From positions 1-34,055 of the forward strand of contig NZ_BBCC01000047.1 in NCBI RefSeq assembly GCF_001311845.1: a DNA stretch of 34,055 nt, given 5' to 3'. Positions 26,090 through 34,055 of this stretch are shown here, piece by piece (within the stretch, counting starts at the first letter, position 1; every line of letters starts with the position of its first letter). Below the pieces are notes generated by a model that was not told the origin of the DNA, did not search any database, and saw only the letters and a list, made by a program, of their open reading frames with translations. The DNA is from Desulfosarcina cetonica JCM 12296. GTDB lineage: Bacteria > Desulfobacterota > Desulfobacteria > Desulfobacterales > Desulfosarcinaceae. The translations under genes and the position numbers were made by a program.

Positions 26090-26771
26090 CTACTTGATCC
26101 CCAATGCGGTCAGGCGTTCTTGATACCCCGGTTGGATGATGGTTCTGGGCGTCTGGTTGCGCCAGTCGTTGGCCGGGCAGATTTCCAGGATGTTGGCCAG
26201 GCGGTTCTGTTTGGCCAGACGCTCGTGGATCCGGTACCAGGCACACGGCTGATCGGGATTGATTTCGCAGCTGCCCTTGTTGGTGCCGCCGCAGGGGCCG
26301 TTGAACAGGCCCTTGGCGCACATGGTTACCGGGCAGATGCCGGCCGTCATGCCCAGCACGCAGGTGCCGCAGGCCCGGCATTTTTCCTCGTACCAGCACT
26401 TCCCGGTTGACGCCGATAAAGGCGGTGTTGACCGCCGGCAGTACGGGAATTTCGGGAAACCGCTCGGCCAGGAACTGGATACCGGCGCCGCAGGCCATGG
26501 AGACGAGCGCGTCGTATTCATCCACCATGCCATCCAATTCCTCGAGAAATTCCATGTCGCATTGCCGCTCCACCGTGATGCCACCAACTTCGATGGGATT
26601 ACCTTCCATGCGACGGGCGATCTTCAGTTCGGAGTTCAGCACCCCGACCTCCTTCTCGCCGCCTGCCAGGCATACCGCCACGCAGGTGCCGCACCCCACG
26701 GTGAGGACTTTTTTGAAGTCTTTCACCATGGTTCTGACCTCTTCAATGGGCTTTCGTTCCGCAACAATCAT
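26090..26771 (-). CDS. metV: MetV, zinc/iron-sulfur partner of MetF (joined across a small deletion)
   Basis: The ATG at 26771 follows AGGAGG, preferred to the longer frame from 26813. The N-terminal part has VLTVGCGTCVAVCLAGGEKE and ALVSMACGAGIQFLAERFP. The C-terminal Cys-rich part is in the next frame: CWYEEKCRACGTCVLG, GICPVTMCAKGLFNGPCGGT and KGSCEINPDQPCAWYRI. These are the hallmarks of MetV, which carries zinc and [4Fe-4S] clusters and is needed for MetF to use non-pyridine electron donors. The break near 26400-26407 needs two bases restored (or one removed), giving about 227 aa. It is the first gene of the cluster. Confidence 0.88.
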
Positions 26772-26886
26772 TTGACATTCCTCCTGTTTGTCATGGCACG
26801 GGGTTGTTGCCATGCTGGGTGAATCACCACACGCATGATCTAAGTAAGGGGCGAGCGTGATTTATAAAGGTGAGCCAAGTAGCGAA

Positions 26887-26914
26887 ATTAATCAGAGCCG
26901 ATCAATTCTGTCAA
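26887..26914 (-). promoter_or_regulatory. Candidate sigma70 promoter of the metV-metF-hdr cluster
   Basis: Read leftward, TTGACA (26914-26909) and ATTAAT (26892-26887) are 16 bp apart. This gives a leader of about 110 nt before the metV start. Confidence 0.5.
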
Positions 26915-27133
26915 TATATAAAGGAGGTACCCCGAAACACCGGTCCGATTCAGCGGCATGGGGCAGGGCTGCGTCCGAGAAAAATGAGTTGTAGTTCATT
27001 TTTTGCGGAACGGCTATGCCCAAACCCGAAAATCATCACAATACAATCATCGGCACGCAAAACGGTATTATTTTGCATGCGATTTGAATACCGATGAAAT
27101 CCGGTCGCTTTCCCAACGGACCGATGTTTGCGC

Positions 27134-27180
27134 TTGACAGCCATAGCCGGATTTTGGTAAATGAATGAATATTCATTCAT
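27134..27180 (+). promoter_or_regulatory. tetR promoter with perfect 20-bp palindromic operator
   Basis: TTGACA lies at 27134-27139. The perfect palindrome ATGAATGAATATTCATTCAT (27161-27180) starts 27 bp downstream, over the expected -10/start region, so bound repressor would block transcription. An 18/20 match lies at 31789-31808. Confidence 0.75.
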
Positions 27181-27220
27181 AGTTTTCAGGAGGCTCACTA
27201 TCACACAGAAAAAGAAAAAT

Positions 27221-27804
27221 ATGGACAAGTACCAGCGCATTCTCGAAGCTGCCATCACGGTATTTGCCAAGCAGGGGTTCTTCCAGTCCACCATCGCTCA
27301 GATTGCCAAGCGGCCGGCGTGGCGGATGGAACCATTTACCTCTATTTCAAGAACAAGGATGATATCCTGGTTCAGTTTTACCAGTACAAGACACGCCAGA
27401 TTTTCGAGCGTTTCCGCGACGTCGTCCAGCAGGCGACGACCGCGGAAGAGAAATTGCGGAGTCTGATCCGGGTTCACCTTCAGGAGTTCCAGCAAGATCC
27501 CCATATGGCCATTGTCTACCAGGCCGAAACCCACCAGTACCATCGGCGTAACGATGAAAACCTGAAAGAGATGTCCAAGCTGTACCGGGATATCATCTCC
27601 GAGGTGGTGGAATTGGGGCAGGAAGAGGGCACCATTCGTCGTGACCTGTACATGGGGTTGGTCAAACGCTTCATCAACGGCGCCGTCGATGAAGTGATCA
27701 ACTCGTGGATCCATTCCGGCGGGCAATATGACCTGGTCACCATGGCCGACCCGTTGGTGGATCTGTTCATGAGCGGTATCGGCGGCAGACGCGGATCCGA
27801 ATAA
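27221..27804 (+). CDS. TetR-family regulator of fatty-acid genes, joined across a one-base deletion
   Basis: Joined length about 194 aa from the ATG at 27221. The N-terminal helix-turn-helix reads ILEAAITVFAKQGFFQSTIA, then QIAK-AAGVADGTIYLYFKNK. One base is missing near 27309-27312 (AAGCGGCC should be AAGGCGGCC). The C-terminal ligand domain (LQEFQQDPHMAIVYQAETHQ, GTIRRDLYMGLVKRFINGAVDE) resembles the FadR-type TetR repressors that bind acyl-CoA; this is by resemblance only. The start is uncertain: AGGAGG at 27188-27193 lies too far from 27221, and ATG 27161 is inside the operator. It is followed directly by an acyl-CoA dehydrogenase. Confidence 0.85.
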
Positions 27805-27880
27805 AAACCGACCCTTCACTCGGATCCACGCCCATTGGGTTTTCGGCGCTTCACCCGTCACAACAAGGAGAATTGAAACC

Positions 27881-29698
27881 ATGGCACAATTAATTGCCGA
27901 TCGAAGAGACGTCGATTTTGTTTTGCATGAACAGTTGGACGTCGATGTGCTTAGCAAGCAAGCGAAGTACGCCGAATTCAGCAGGAAAACCATCGACCTG
28001 ATCATCAGCGAAGCGCGCAATCTGGCGATCAAGGAGATTCTGCCGACATTCAAGGAAGGGGATGAAGAGGGCTGCCGGTTTGAAAACGGCCAGGTTTTCG
28101 TACCGGAGAGTTTCAAGCGCGCCTACGATCTGTTTATTGAGGGCGAATGGCTGGCCATGACCGAGGACCCGGCGTTTGGCGGGCAGGGGATGCCCCGCAC
28201 GGTGGCGCTGGCCGCCGGCGACTATTTCAACGGTGCCAACTATGCCTTCATGATGTATCCGGGGCTGACCCACGGGGCGGCCCTGTTGGTGGAGTCCTTT
28301 GGTACCGAGCGGCAGAAGCAGTTGTTCCTCAAAAACATGTTTACCGGTAAATGGACCGGCACCATGCTGCTCACCGAACCCGAGGCCGGATCCGATGTGG
28401 GCAACCTGTCCACCAGCGCCAGGAAGAATCCCGACGGCACCTATTCCATCACCGGCAACAAGATCTTTATCTCCTCGGGCGAGCACGACATGGTGGAGAA
28501 CATCGTTCACCCGGTCCTGGCCCGCATCGAAGGTGCACCCGCGGGAACCAAGGGCATTTCCCTGTTCCTGGTACCCAAGTACCGTGTCAACGCGGATGGC
28601 AGCCTGGGCGAATTCAACGACGTGGTCTGCACGGGCATCGAACACAAGATGGGCATCAACGGCAACGCCACCTGTTCACTCACCCTGGGCGGCAAGGGCA
28701 ATTGCGTGGGCGAGCTTTTGGGTGAGGAAAACAAAGGCATGCGGGCCATGTTCCTGATGATGAACGAAGCGCGCCTTTTGGTGGGCATGCAGGGGTTCTG
28801 CTGCGCCAGCGCTTCCTACATGAATGCCCTCAATTATGCCCGCGAACGCGTTCAGGGAAAAAGCCTGCTGCAGGCGATGGATGCCGATGCACCCTCGGTA
28901 CCGATCATCCAGCACCCCGACGTGCGGCGCATGCTGCTCTCCATGAAGGCCTATGTGGAAGGCATGCGCAGCCTGCTGTACTACACCGGTTTTCTCACCG
29001 ACCGGATCGCCGTCAGCGATAACGAAAAGGAGAAGTCGCGCCTGCAGGGAATGATCGACCTGTTGATTCCGATCTGCAAGGGCTATGTCACCGACAAGTC
29101 CTTCGAGGTGTGCAGCACGGGGATCCAGGTTTATGGCGGATATGGCTTCACCAAGGAGTATCCCCAGGAGCAGCTCTTGCGCGACTGCCGGATTACCATG
29201 ATCTATGAGGGCACCAACGGCATCCAGGCCATGGACCTGTTGGGCCGCAAGCTGGGCATGAACAAGGGCAAGCCCATCATGGACCTGATGGGTGAGATTC
29301 AAAAAACCCTGGCCGCGGCCAAGGCCTTCGAGAACCTCGGCGACCTCGCCGCCCGACTGGAGAAAGCCCTGAACCGCCTGGCCGAAGTCGCCATGCACCT
29401 GGGGGCCACGGCCATGTCGCCAAAGGTGATGCAGGCCTTTGCCTTTGCCCATCCCTTCCTGGACGCGTCCGGTGATGTGGTGATGGCTTGGATGCTGCTC
29501 TGGCGCGCGGTGATCGCCGCCACGGAACTGGAAAAAGGGGCCAAGAAAAAGGACCAGGCGTTCTATGAGGGGCAGATCAAAAGCTGCCAGTACTTTACCC
29601 AGGCGGTCCTGCCCGTGACCATGGGCAAGATGGACGCCATCATGACCACCTGTCCGGCGGCTGTCGAGATCAGCGACGAGGCCTTTGGCGGAAAATAG
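27881..29698 (+). CDS. Acyl-CoA dehydrogenase, long form (605 aa)
   Basis: The ATG at 27881 follows AAGGAG. This FAD enzyme makes trans-2-enoyl-CoA and passes electrons to ETF. Visible landmarks are GGQGMPRTVALAAGDYFNGA, the flavin and substrate loop TMLLTEPEAGSDVGNL, the second-strand motif KIFISSGEHDM, QVYGGYGFTKEYPQEQLLRD, and the catalytic Glu in MIYEGTNGIQAMDLLGRK (about residue 443). It is longer than the usual 380 residues. The extra helical C-terminal domain (about 480-605) is typical of the long homologues common in fatty-acid-degrading sulfate reducers. It probably shares the tetR transcript and is intact. Confidence 0.92.
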   Translation: MAQLIADRRDVDFVLHEQLDVDVLSKQAKYAEFSRKTIDLIISEARNLAIKEILPTFKEGDEEGCRFENGQVFVPESFKRAYDLFIEGEWLAMTEDPAFGGQGMPRTVALAAGDYFNGANYAFMMYPGLTHGAALLVESFGTERQKQLFLKNMFTGKWTGTMLLTEPEAGSDVGNLSTSARKNPDGTYSITGNKIFISSGEHDMVENIVHPVLARIEGAPAGTKGISLFLVPKYRVNADGSLGEFNDVVCTGIEHKMGINGNATCSLTLGGKGNCVGELLGEENKGMRAMFLMMNEARLLVGMQGFCCASASYMNALNYARERVQGKSLLQAMDADAPSVPIIQHPDVRRMLLSMKAYVEGMRSLLYYTGFLTDRIAVSDNEKEKSRLQGMIDLLIPICKGYVTDKSFEVCSTGIQVYGGYGFTKEYPQEQLLRDCRITMIYEGTNGIQAMDLLGRKLGMNKGKPIMDLMGEIQKTLAAAKAFENLGDLAARLEKALNRLAEVAMHLGATAMSPKVMQAFAFAHPFLDASGDVVMAWMLLWRAVIAATELEKGAKKKDQAFYEGQIKSCQYFTQAVLPVTMGKMDAIMTTCPAAVEISDEAFGGK

Positions 29699-29729
29699 AC
29701 CCTTCTTTGAATCGGCTACTCAGCCAAAT

Positions 29730-29762
29730 GGGGACGCGCACCATTGTGCGCGTCCCCGCTTT
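29730..29762 (+). terminator. Intrinsic terminator after acyl-CoA dehydrogenase
   Basis: GGGGACGCGCAC (29730-29741) and GTGCGCGTCCCC (29746-29757) form a perfect 12-bp stem with a 4-nt loop, followed by GCTTTTGTTT. Confidence 0.85.
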
Positions 29763-29770
29763 TGTTTGAC

Positions 29771-29885
29771 GGATTCGTAAAAAGCTCGATATCGGCGTTA
29801 CGCGTATCCTTCGTCACTGCGGCGTACGCAAAAGTACGCCTCCTTAAGGATTCGCAAGCCTTGATCTCGGGCTTTTTACGAATCC
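29771..29885. repeat. 115-bp palindromic element with 15-bp terminal inverted repeats
   Basis: GGATTCGTAAAAAGC (29771-29785) is the exact inverse of GCTTTTTACGAATCC (29871-29885). The centre holds GGCGTAC/GTACGCC (29821-29840), and ATCCTT/AAGGAT segments also pair, so the whole element can fold into one long hairpin. It resembles a MITE or large REP element, has no coding capacity, and may also stop transcripts coming from either side. Confidence 0.7.
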
Positions 29886-29909
29886 ATCTTGTTTGGGTGA
29901 ACCGAATTT

Positions 29910-31603
29910 TCAGGAGGATTCGGTTTTGCCCAATTCCATGGCCCGCAGATCCTTTTTGAGGATCTTGCCCACATTGGTCTTGGGCAGTTCCTCGCGGAAC
30001 TCGATTTCCGCCGGCCACTTGTATTTGGCCAGCTTTTCGGTGCAGTAGGCCATCAGCTCTTCGGCGGTGGCGGTTTTTCCCGGTTTGAGGACCACAAACA
30101 CCTTGACCGCTTCACCGCGCTTGGGATGCGGCACCCCGATGGCGGTGGCTTCCATCACCTTGGGATGTTCGAAAAAACCTCTTCGATATCCCGGGGGTAG
30201 ACATTGTAGCCGCTGGATAGAATCATGTCTTTTTTACGATCGACAATGTAGAAATAGCCTTCTTCATCCATCTTGGCGATATCGCCGGTATGCAGCCAAC
30301 CGTCGGTGAGGCTTTCGGCGGTCGCCTCGGGCCGCTTCCAGTAGCCCTTCATGACCTGGGGCCCTCTGACGAACAGTTCACCGCTTTCCCCCACGGGCAC
30401 ATCGGATTCGCCATCCTTCAGGCTGACGATCCGGCATTCCGTGTCGGGAATCGGAACTCCGATGCTGCCGATCTTGCGCTGGCCGTGGAACGGATTGACA
30501 TGCGTCACCGGGCTGGATTCGGTCAGCCCGAAGCCCTCGATGATGATCGCCCCGGTCTTTTTTTCGAAGGCGTTGATCACCTCGACCGGCAGGGGGGCGC
30601 TGCCCGAAAAGCAGCCTTTGATGGAGGTCAGGTCGGCCTTGGCGATATGGGGATGTTCGAGCATGCCGATGTACATGGTGGGCACCAAGGGCGCAAAGGT
30701 CGGCTTGTATTTGCTGATCGCTTCTAACAGCTGCGGAGGTTGGGGCTTGGGGACCAGAATGTTACCCCAGCCGGCGTAAATGGCCAGGTTCATGCTGACC
30801 GACAGACCGAACACGTGAAAGAAGGGTAGTGCCCCGAGCATGATTTCGTCTCGACTGAAAGTGGGCAGCCAGGCGATGATATGCTGGATTTGCTTGCTCA
30901 GGTTGGCGTGGGTCAGCATGACCCCCTTGGAGACGCCTGTCGTGCCGCCGGTATACTGATACATGGCCACGTCTTCGAAATCGATGGCGACCTTGGGCGG
31001 TGTGGCCGGATAGCGGGCCAGCATGGCCTTCCATTTGTAAACGTCGTCGGCCGGTTTGACATCCGCGGCGAGCTTCTTGCGTTTGCCGACCAGTGGGAAA
31101 AGCAGATTTTTCGGAAAGGGCAGATAATCTCCGATCGAGGTGTAAACAATCTGCCGGATCCGGGTGCGTGGCCGCAGATCGATCATCCGGTTGCCCAATA
31201 GATCGAGCGTGATCAGCGCTTTGACCCCGGCATCGTTGAACTGATGCTCGAGTTCCCGGTCCGTATAGAGCGGGTTGTTCATCACCGCAACGGCGCCGAT
31301 GCGCAGGATGGCATAGTAGGCGACCACACAGGGAATGAGATTGGGCAACAGGATCGCCACGCTGTCTCCCTGCTTGATCCCGAAATCGGTCAGGCAAGTG
31401 GCGAAACGGTCGACCATCGCGTTCAATTGGGCAAAGGTGACCCCGTATCCCTGAAAGTTCACTGCCATTTTGTCGGGAAACCGTTGGGCGGAACGGTTCA
31501 GGCAATCCGGCAGGCAGATGGATTCATATTGGACATGTTCGGGAACGCCAGCTTCATAGTGATTCAACCAAGGTTTTCTATCGTAGGGATTGTCTGAGGT
31601 CAC
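29910..31603 (-). CDS. Long-chain acyl-CoA synthetase (FadD-like), joined across a one-base deletion
   Basis: Activates fatty acids to acyl-CoA through an acyl-adenylate. A GTG start at 31603 follows AAGGAGG. The AMP-binding P-loop is YTGGTTGVSKG (residues 217-227). Later motifs are GALPFFHVFGLSV, GFGLTESSPVTHVNP (adenine site), DGWLHTGDIAKMDEEGYFYI and VDRKKDMILSSGYNVYPRDI. The frame breaks at about 30166-30171, where a run of six T should be seven. The neighbouring frame then reads VFFEHPKVMEATAIGVPHPK, and the catalytic Lys is in KTNVGKILKKDLR. The joined length is about 564 aa. It is divergent from the EMO-type oxidoreductase gene, and the shared region contains the second TetR operator. 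Confidence 0.93.
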
Positions 31604-31759
31604 AGTGGCCTCCTTTTTCCTTGTTTTTCGTGGGCGTTCGTACTAAGGGAAAACTTCTTGCCTGATTCCACGGTAAAAAAAACGGCCGATGGCTTTTTTT
31701 TGCCGTCGGGGTATTGCCGATACTTTCTTTTAATGAAATGAAATCCTGTCACTGAGATC

Positions 31760-31808
31760 TTGACAGGGTTAAATGTAATGGGTCAAGACTGAATGAATAC
31801 TCATTCAT
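31760..31808 (+). promoter_or_regulatory. Second TetR-type operator with TTGACA promoter element
   Basis: TTGACA (31760-31765) precedes CTGAATGAATACTCATTCAT (31789-31808), 18/20 identical to the tetR operator. Spacing from TTGACA to operator is 29 bp, against 27 bp at tetR. The site lies 47 bp before the EMO gene and about 190 bp from the divergent synthetase start. Confidence 0.7.
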
Positions 31809-31855
31809 TTTTTAACCATTCTATTACGAAACCGAAGGGAGAGCAAGAGTAAAAC

Positions 31856-33922
31856 ATGGAAAACGCGTTGATCGCACCAGCCCAGTATGTCTTTCTTTTT
31901 ATCCCCACGGTCATATTCAGCCTGCTGATACCGGTGGTGGGGGTGGCGGTATTTACCTACATCATGGCCCTGCGGGCGGCGCCCCTGGTGAAGGCGGCGC
32001 CGGACAAGCGGTTCGACCGCATTCCGCAACGGCTGTTCAATGTGCTTAAGATCTGGCTGGGACAGTACCGCCAGCCGCGCTACCGGACGGCCGGGATCGT
32101 GCACATTGTCATTTTTGCCGGCTTTCTGGTCCTGAGCATCCGGTCGTGTTCACTGGTGATCATCGGGCTTTCGCCGGACTTCGTCATGCCCGGATTCAGC
32201 GGCGTGGTGGGCATGATCTACAACCTGCTCAAGGATTACGCGGCCACGGGCGTTCTGGTGGCTTGCGGGATCGCCGCCTGGCGACGGGCGGTGGTCAAGC
32301 CGAAGCGCTATGCCGTGCCGGCCAAATACGGCAAGGATCACACGGCGGAGGCCCTGTTCGTGTTGGGGCTGATCTCGACCCTGATGATTTCCGAGAGCCT
32401 GTTCGAGGCCACCAGCGTGGCGGCCAACGCCAAGGCAGGGCTGCACACCGAGTTTCTGGCACCCCTGACCCTGGTGTGGCTGTTCAAGAACGGGTTGATG
32501 TTCGCCTCGGAGGGGACCTTGCAGGGGCTGCACATCATTGCCTATTACACCCACGATCTGACCTTCTTCTTTTTCCTCTGCTTCCTGCCCTTGGGCAAAC
32601 ATTTTCACGTCATCACCTCGATTTTCAACGTGTTTTTCATGCGTGTCAAGCGGGGCAACATCAAGCCGGTGCGGTACGGGATCACGGCCGAGGAGCTGGA
32701 CGATCTGGAATCCTTCGGGGTGAAGAAGATCGAGGATTTTACTTGGAAGCACCTTTTGGACTTCTATTCGTGCGCGGACTGCGGTCGCTGCTCGGACAAC
32801 TGTCCGGCCAACGCCGTAGGGCGCCCGCTGTCGCCGCGGTTCATCTCCATCAAGGGACGCAACACGCTGTTCGACAACTATCCGATTTACCCGTACGGGT
32901 CGGCTTTCAAGAAGAGCGAGCCGTTGATCGGCACGGTGTACGAAGAGGACGAGATCTGGTCGTGCACCACTTGCGGGGCCTGCGAGCAGGAGTGTCCGAT
33001 CGGCATCGAATACATCGATAAGATCGTGGACCTCAGGCGCGGCATGGTAGACGAGGGGATGGTGCCCCAGAGCCTGCAGAAGCCGCTCAAGGCCATTGAG
33101 AAACGCGGCAACCCATGGGGCAAGATGGAGAAGAAACGTGCCGAGTGGACCAAGGGGCTGCCCGAGGGTGTGACGGTCAAGGATTTGGCCAAGGACTCCG
33201 CCGAAATGCTCTACTTCGTGGACAGCATCACCAGCTACGACGACCGCATGCAGGAGATCGGCCGGGCCACGGCGACGATTCTGGCCAAGGCCGGCGCGGA
33301 TTTCGGCATCCTGGGCAAGGATGAGAAGGACGCGGGCAACGAGATCCGGCGCTTCGGCGAGGAGATGTTGTTCCAGAGCATGAAGGAGATGAACACCGAG
33401 GCGATTTTGGACAGCGGGGTCAAGACGATCGTGACCGCCGATCCACACGCCTTCAACGTGCTGAAGAACGATTACGAGGGGCTGCCGCCGGTGGAGCACA
33501 TCAGTCAGTTCATCACCCGTAGCGTGACCTCGGGTGCGCTGAAGCTGACCGGCGCCAATGGTGACGGCAAGATCTACACCTACCACGATCCCTGCTATTT
33601 GGGGCGACACAACGATGTATATACCGATCCGCGGGCGGCGCTGGATGCCATCGCGGGCCTCAAACGGGTGGAAATGGAGCGTCACGGGGACCGATCGTTC
33701 TGCTGCGGCGGCGGCGGACTGATGCTCTTCTACGAACCCGAGGAAGAACAGCGCATGGGCGTGCTGCGCGTGGAGATGGCCAAAGCGGCCGGCGCGAACG
33801 TGATCGTGACGGCGTGTCCCTTCTGCCTGGTGAACATGGAAGACGCCATCAAGGTGGCCGGTCTGGAAGGCGAGATGGAAGCCATCGACCTGTCGGAGCT
33901 GATTGCCCAGCACCTGGCGTAG
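31856..33922 (+). CDS. Membrane EtfAB:quinone oxidoreductase (EMO-type, NarI-HdrD fusion), 688 aa
   Basis: The N-terminal third has about six membrane helices of the NarI cytochrome b kind, with His in VHIVIFAGFLVLS, LQGLHIIAYYTHDLTFFF and GKHFHVITSIFNVF as haem candidates. Two [4Fe-4S] motifs follow: CADCGRCSDNCP (C306) and CTTCGACEQECP (C370). Of the two C-terminal CCG regions, the second is complete (DPCYLGRHNDVY, CCGGGGLMLF, ACPFCLVNME). The first has lost its cysteines (YFVDSITSYDD, GKDEKDAGNE, TADPHAFNVL). The next gene is etfB, so the protein very probably passes ETF electrons from acyl-CoA dehydrogenase to menaquinone, the costly step of beta-oxidation. The ATG at 31856 follows GGGAGAG. 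Intact. Confidence 0.9.
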   Translation: MENALIAPAQYVFLFIPTVIFSLLIPVVGVAVFTYIMALRAAPLVKAAPDKRFDRIPQRLFNVLKIWLGQYRQPRYRTAGIVHIVIFAGFLVLSIRSCSLVIIGLSPDFVMPGFSGVVGMIYNLLKDYAATGVLVACGIAAWRRAVVKPKRYAVPAKYGKDHTAEALFVLGLISTLMISESLFEATSVAANAKAGLHTEFLAPLTLVWLFKNGLMFASEGTLQGLHIIAYYTHDLTFFFFLCFLPLGKHFHVITSIFNVFFMRVKRGNIKPVRYGITAEELDDLESFGVKKIEDFTWKHLLDFYSCADCGRCSDNCPANAVGRPLSPRFISIKGRNTLFDNYPIYPYGSAFKKSEPLIGTVYEEDEIWSCTTCGACEQECPIGIEYIDKIVDLRRGMVDEGMVPQSLQKPLKAIEKRGNPWGKMEKKRAEWTKGLPEGVTVKDLAKDSAEMLYFVDSITSYDDRMQEIGRATATILAKAGADFGILGKDEKDAGNEIRRFGEEMLFQSMKEMNTEAILDSGVKTIVTADPHAFNVLKNDYEGLPPVEHISQFITRSVTSGALKLTGANGDGKIYTYHDPCYLGRHNDVYTDPRAALDAIAGLKRVEMERHGDRSFCCGGGGLMLFYEPEEEQRMGVLRVEMAKAAGANVIVTACPFCLVNMEDAIKVAGLEGEMEAIDLSELIAQHLA

Positions 33923-33946
33923 GGGCGAAACATTTTTCGCCCCTAC
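33919..33946. repeat. REP-like hairpin at the 3' end of the EMO gene
   Basis: GTAGGGGCGAAA (33919-33930) and TTTCGCCCCTAC (33935-33946) form a perfect 12-bp stem with loop CATT. The left arm contains the TAG stop codon. No T run follows, so it may protect the mRNA end or reduce read-through into etfB. Confidence 0.65.
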
Positions 33947-34027
33947 CATACGCCACGGATAACGAAGAAAAACAGAAGATAAAACAATAGTACCACGGGG
34001 CGATTTAACTGGTAACAAGGAGGAAAC

Positions 34028-34055
34028 ATGGACATTTTGGTATGCGTGAAACGAG
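34028..34055 (+). CDS. etfB: Electron transfer flavoprotein beta subunit, first codons only
   Basis: The ATG at 34028 follows a strong AAGGAGG. The visible residues, MDILVCVKR, are the usual start of EtfB, where CVKRVP(D) is a family hallmark. The gene runs off the window. Together with the oxidoreductase it would take electrons from acyl-CoA dehydrogenases. EtfA presumably follows outside the window. Confidence 0.85.

Larger units (their letters stand above)
26772..27220. other. Divergent intergenic region between metV and tetR
   Basis: No gene seen. It holds a leftward promoter for metV (26887-26914) and a rightward promoter with a 20-bp operator for tetR (27134-27180). Confidence 0.6.

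Noticed and set aside
32150..34018. 622-codon leftward frame opposite the EMO gene
   Set aside because: Shadow; His/Gln-rich composition typical of reverse reading of GC-rich genes.

Overview
The window looks like the chromosome of a GC-rich, strictly anaerobic member of the Desulfobacterota, most likely a Desulfosarcina-type sulfate reducer that oxidises fatty acids. This is inferred from gene content: a methylene-tetrahydrofolate reductase module built with heterodisulfide-reductase (Hdr/Qmo-like) subunits, a selenocysteine formate dehydrogenase, a membrane EtfAB:quinone oxidoreductase followed by etfB, and acyl-CoA dehydrogenase and synthetase genes under a TetR regulator. No dsr or apr gene is present, so sulfate reduction itself is not shown.

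Layout. 1-1553: accessory edge with the start of a REP-associated transposase (RAYT), two small hypothetical genes and a REP-like hairpin. 1554-3834: rightward operon of a secreted hypothetical protein, a single-span membrane peptide, a Tat-exported four-cluster ferredoxin and a b-type cytochrome. 3918-10749: rnd, thrS, a VanZ-like protein, a leaderless binding protein, a rhomboid-like protein and a secreted toroid protein. 11058-17643: CoA-transferase, a PAS/sigma54 activator and a Sec-dependent formate dehydrogenase. 17798-20590: a secreted dihaem protein and a lone response regulator behind a sigma54 promoter. 20669-26771: leftward metV-metF-hdrA-hdrA/mvhD-hdrCB cluster. 27221-34055: fatty-acid block with tetR, acyl-CoA dehydrogenase, acyl-CoA synthetase, EMO-type oxidoreductase and the first codons of etfB.

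How they fit. Fatty acids are activated (29910-31603) and dehydrogenated (27881-29698). The electrons pass through ETF to the membrane oxidoreductase (31856-33922). Acetyl-CoA can then be oxidised, or built, through the Wood-Ljungdahl pathway, for which this window supplies the methylene-THF reductase complex and a formate dehydrogenase. Two near-identical palindromes link tetR to the divergent acyl-CoA synthetase/oxidoreductase promoter region.

Two points need attention. First, thirteen genes, including the essential thrS, are broken by small frame shifts that all fit missing bases. This is best read as uncorrected long-read sequence error, so I annotate the joined genes. Second, two in-frame TGA codons are best read as selenocysteine. 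One is in the formate dehydrogenase. The more interesting one is in the HdrCB-like subunit of the MetVF-Hdr cluster, where it replaces a conserved CCG-domain cysteine and is followed by a SECIS-like hairpin.
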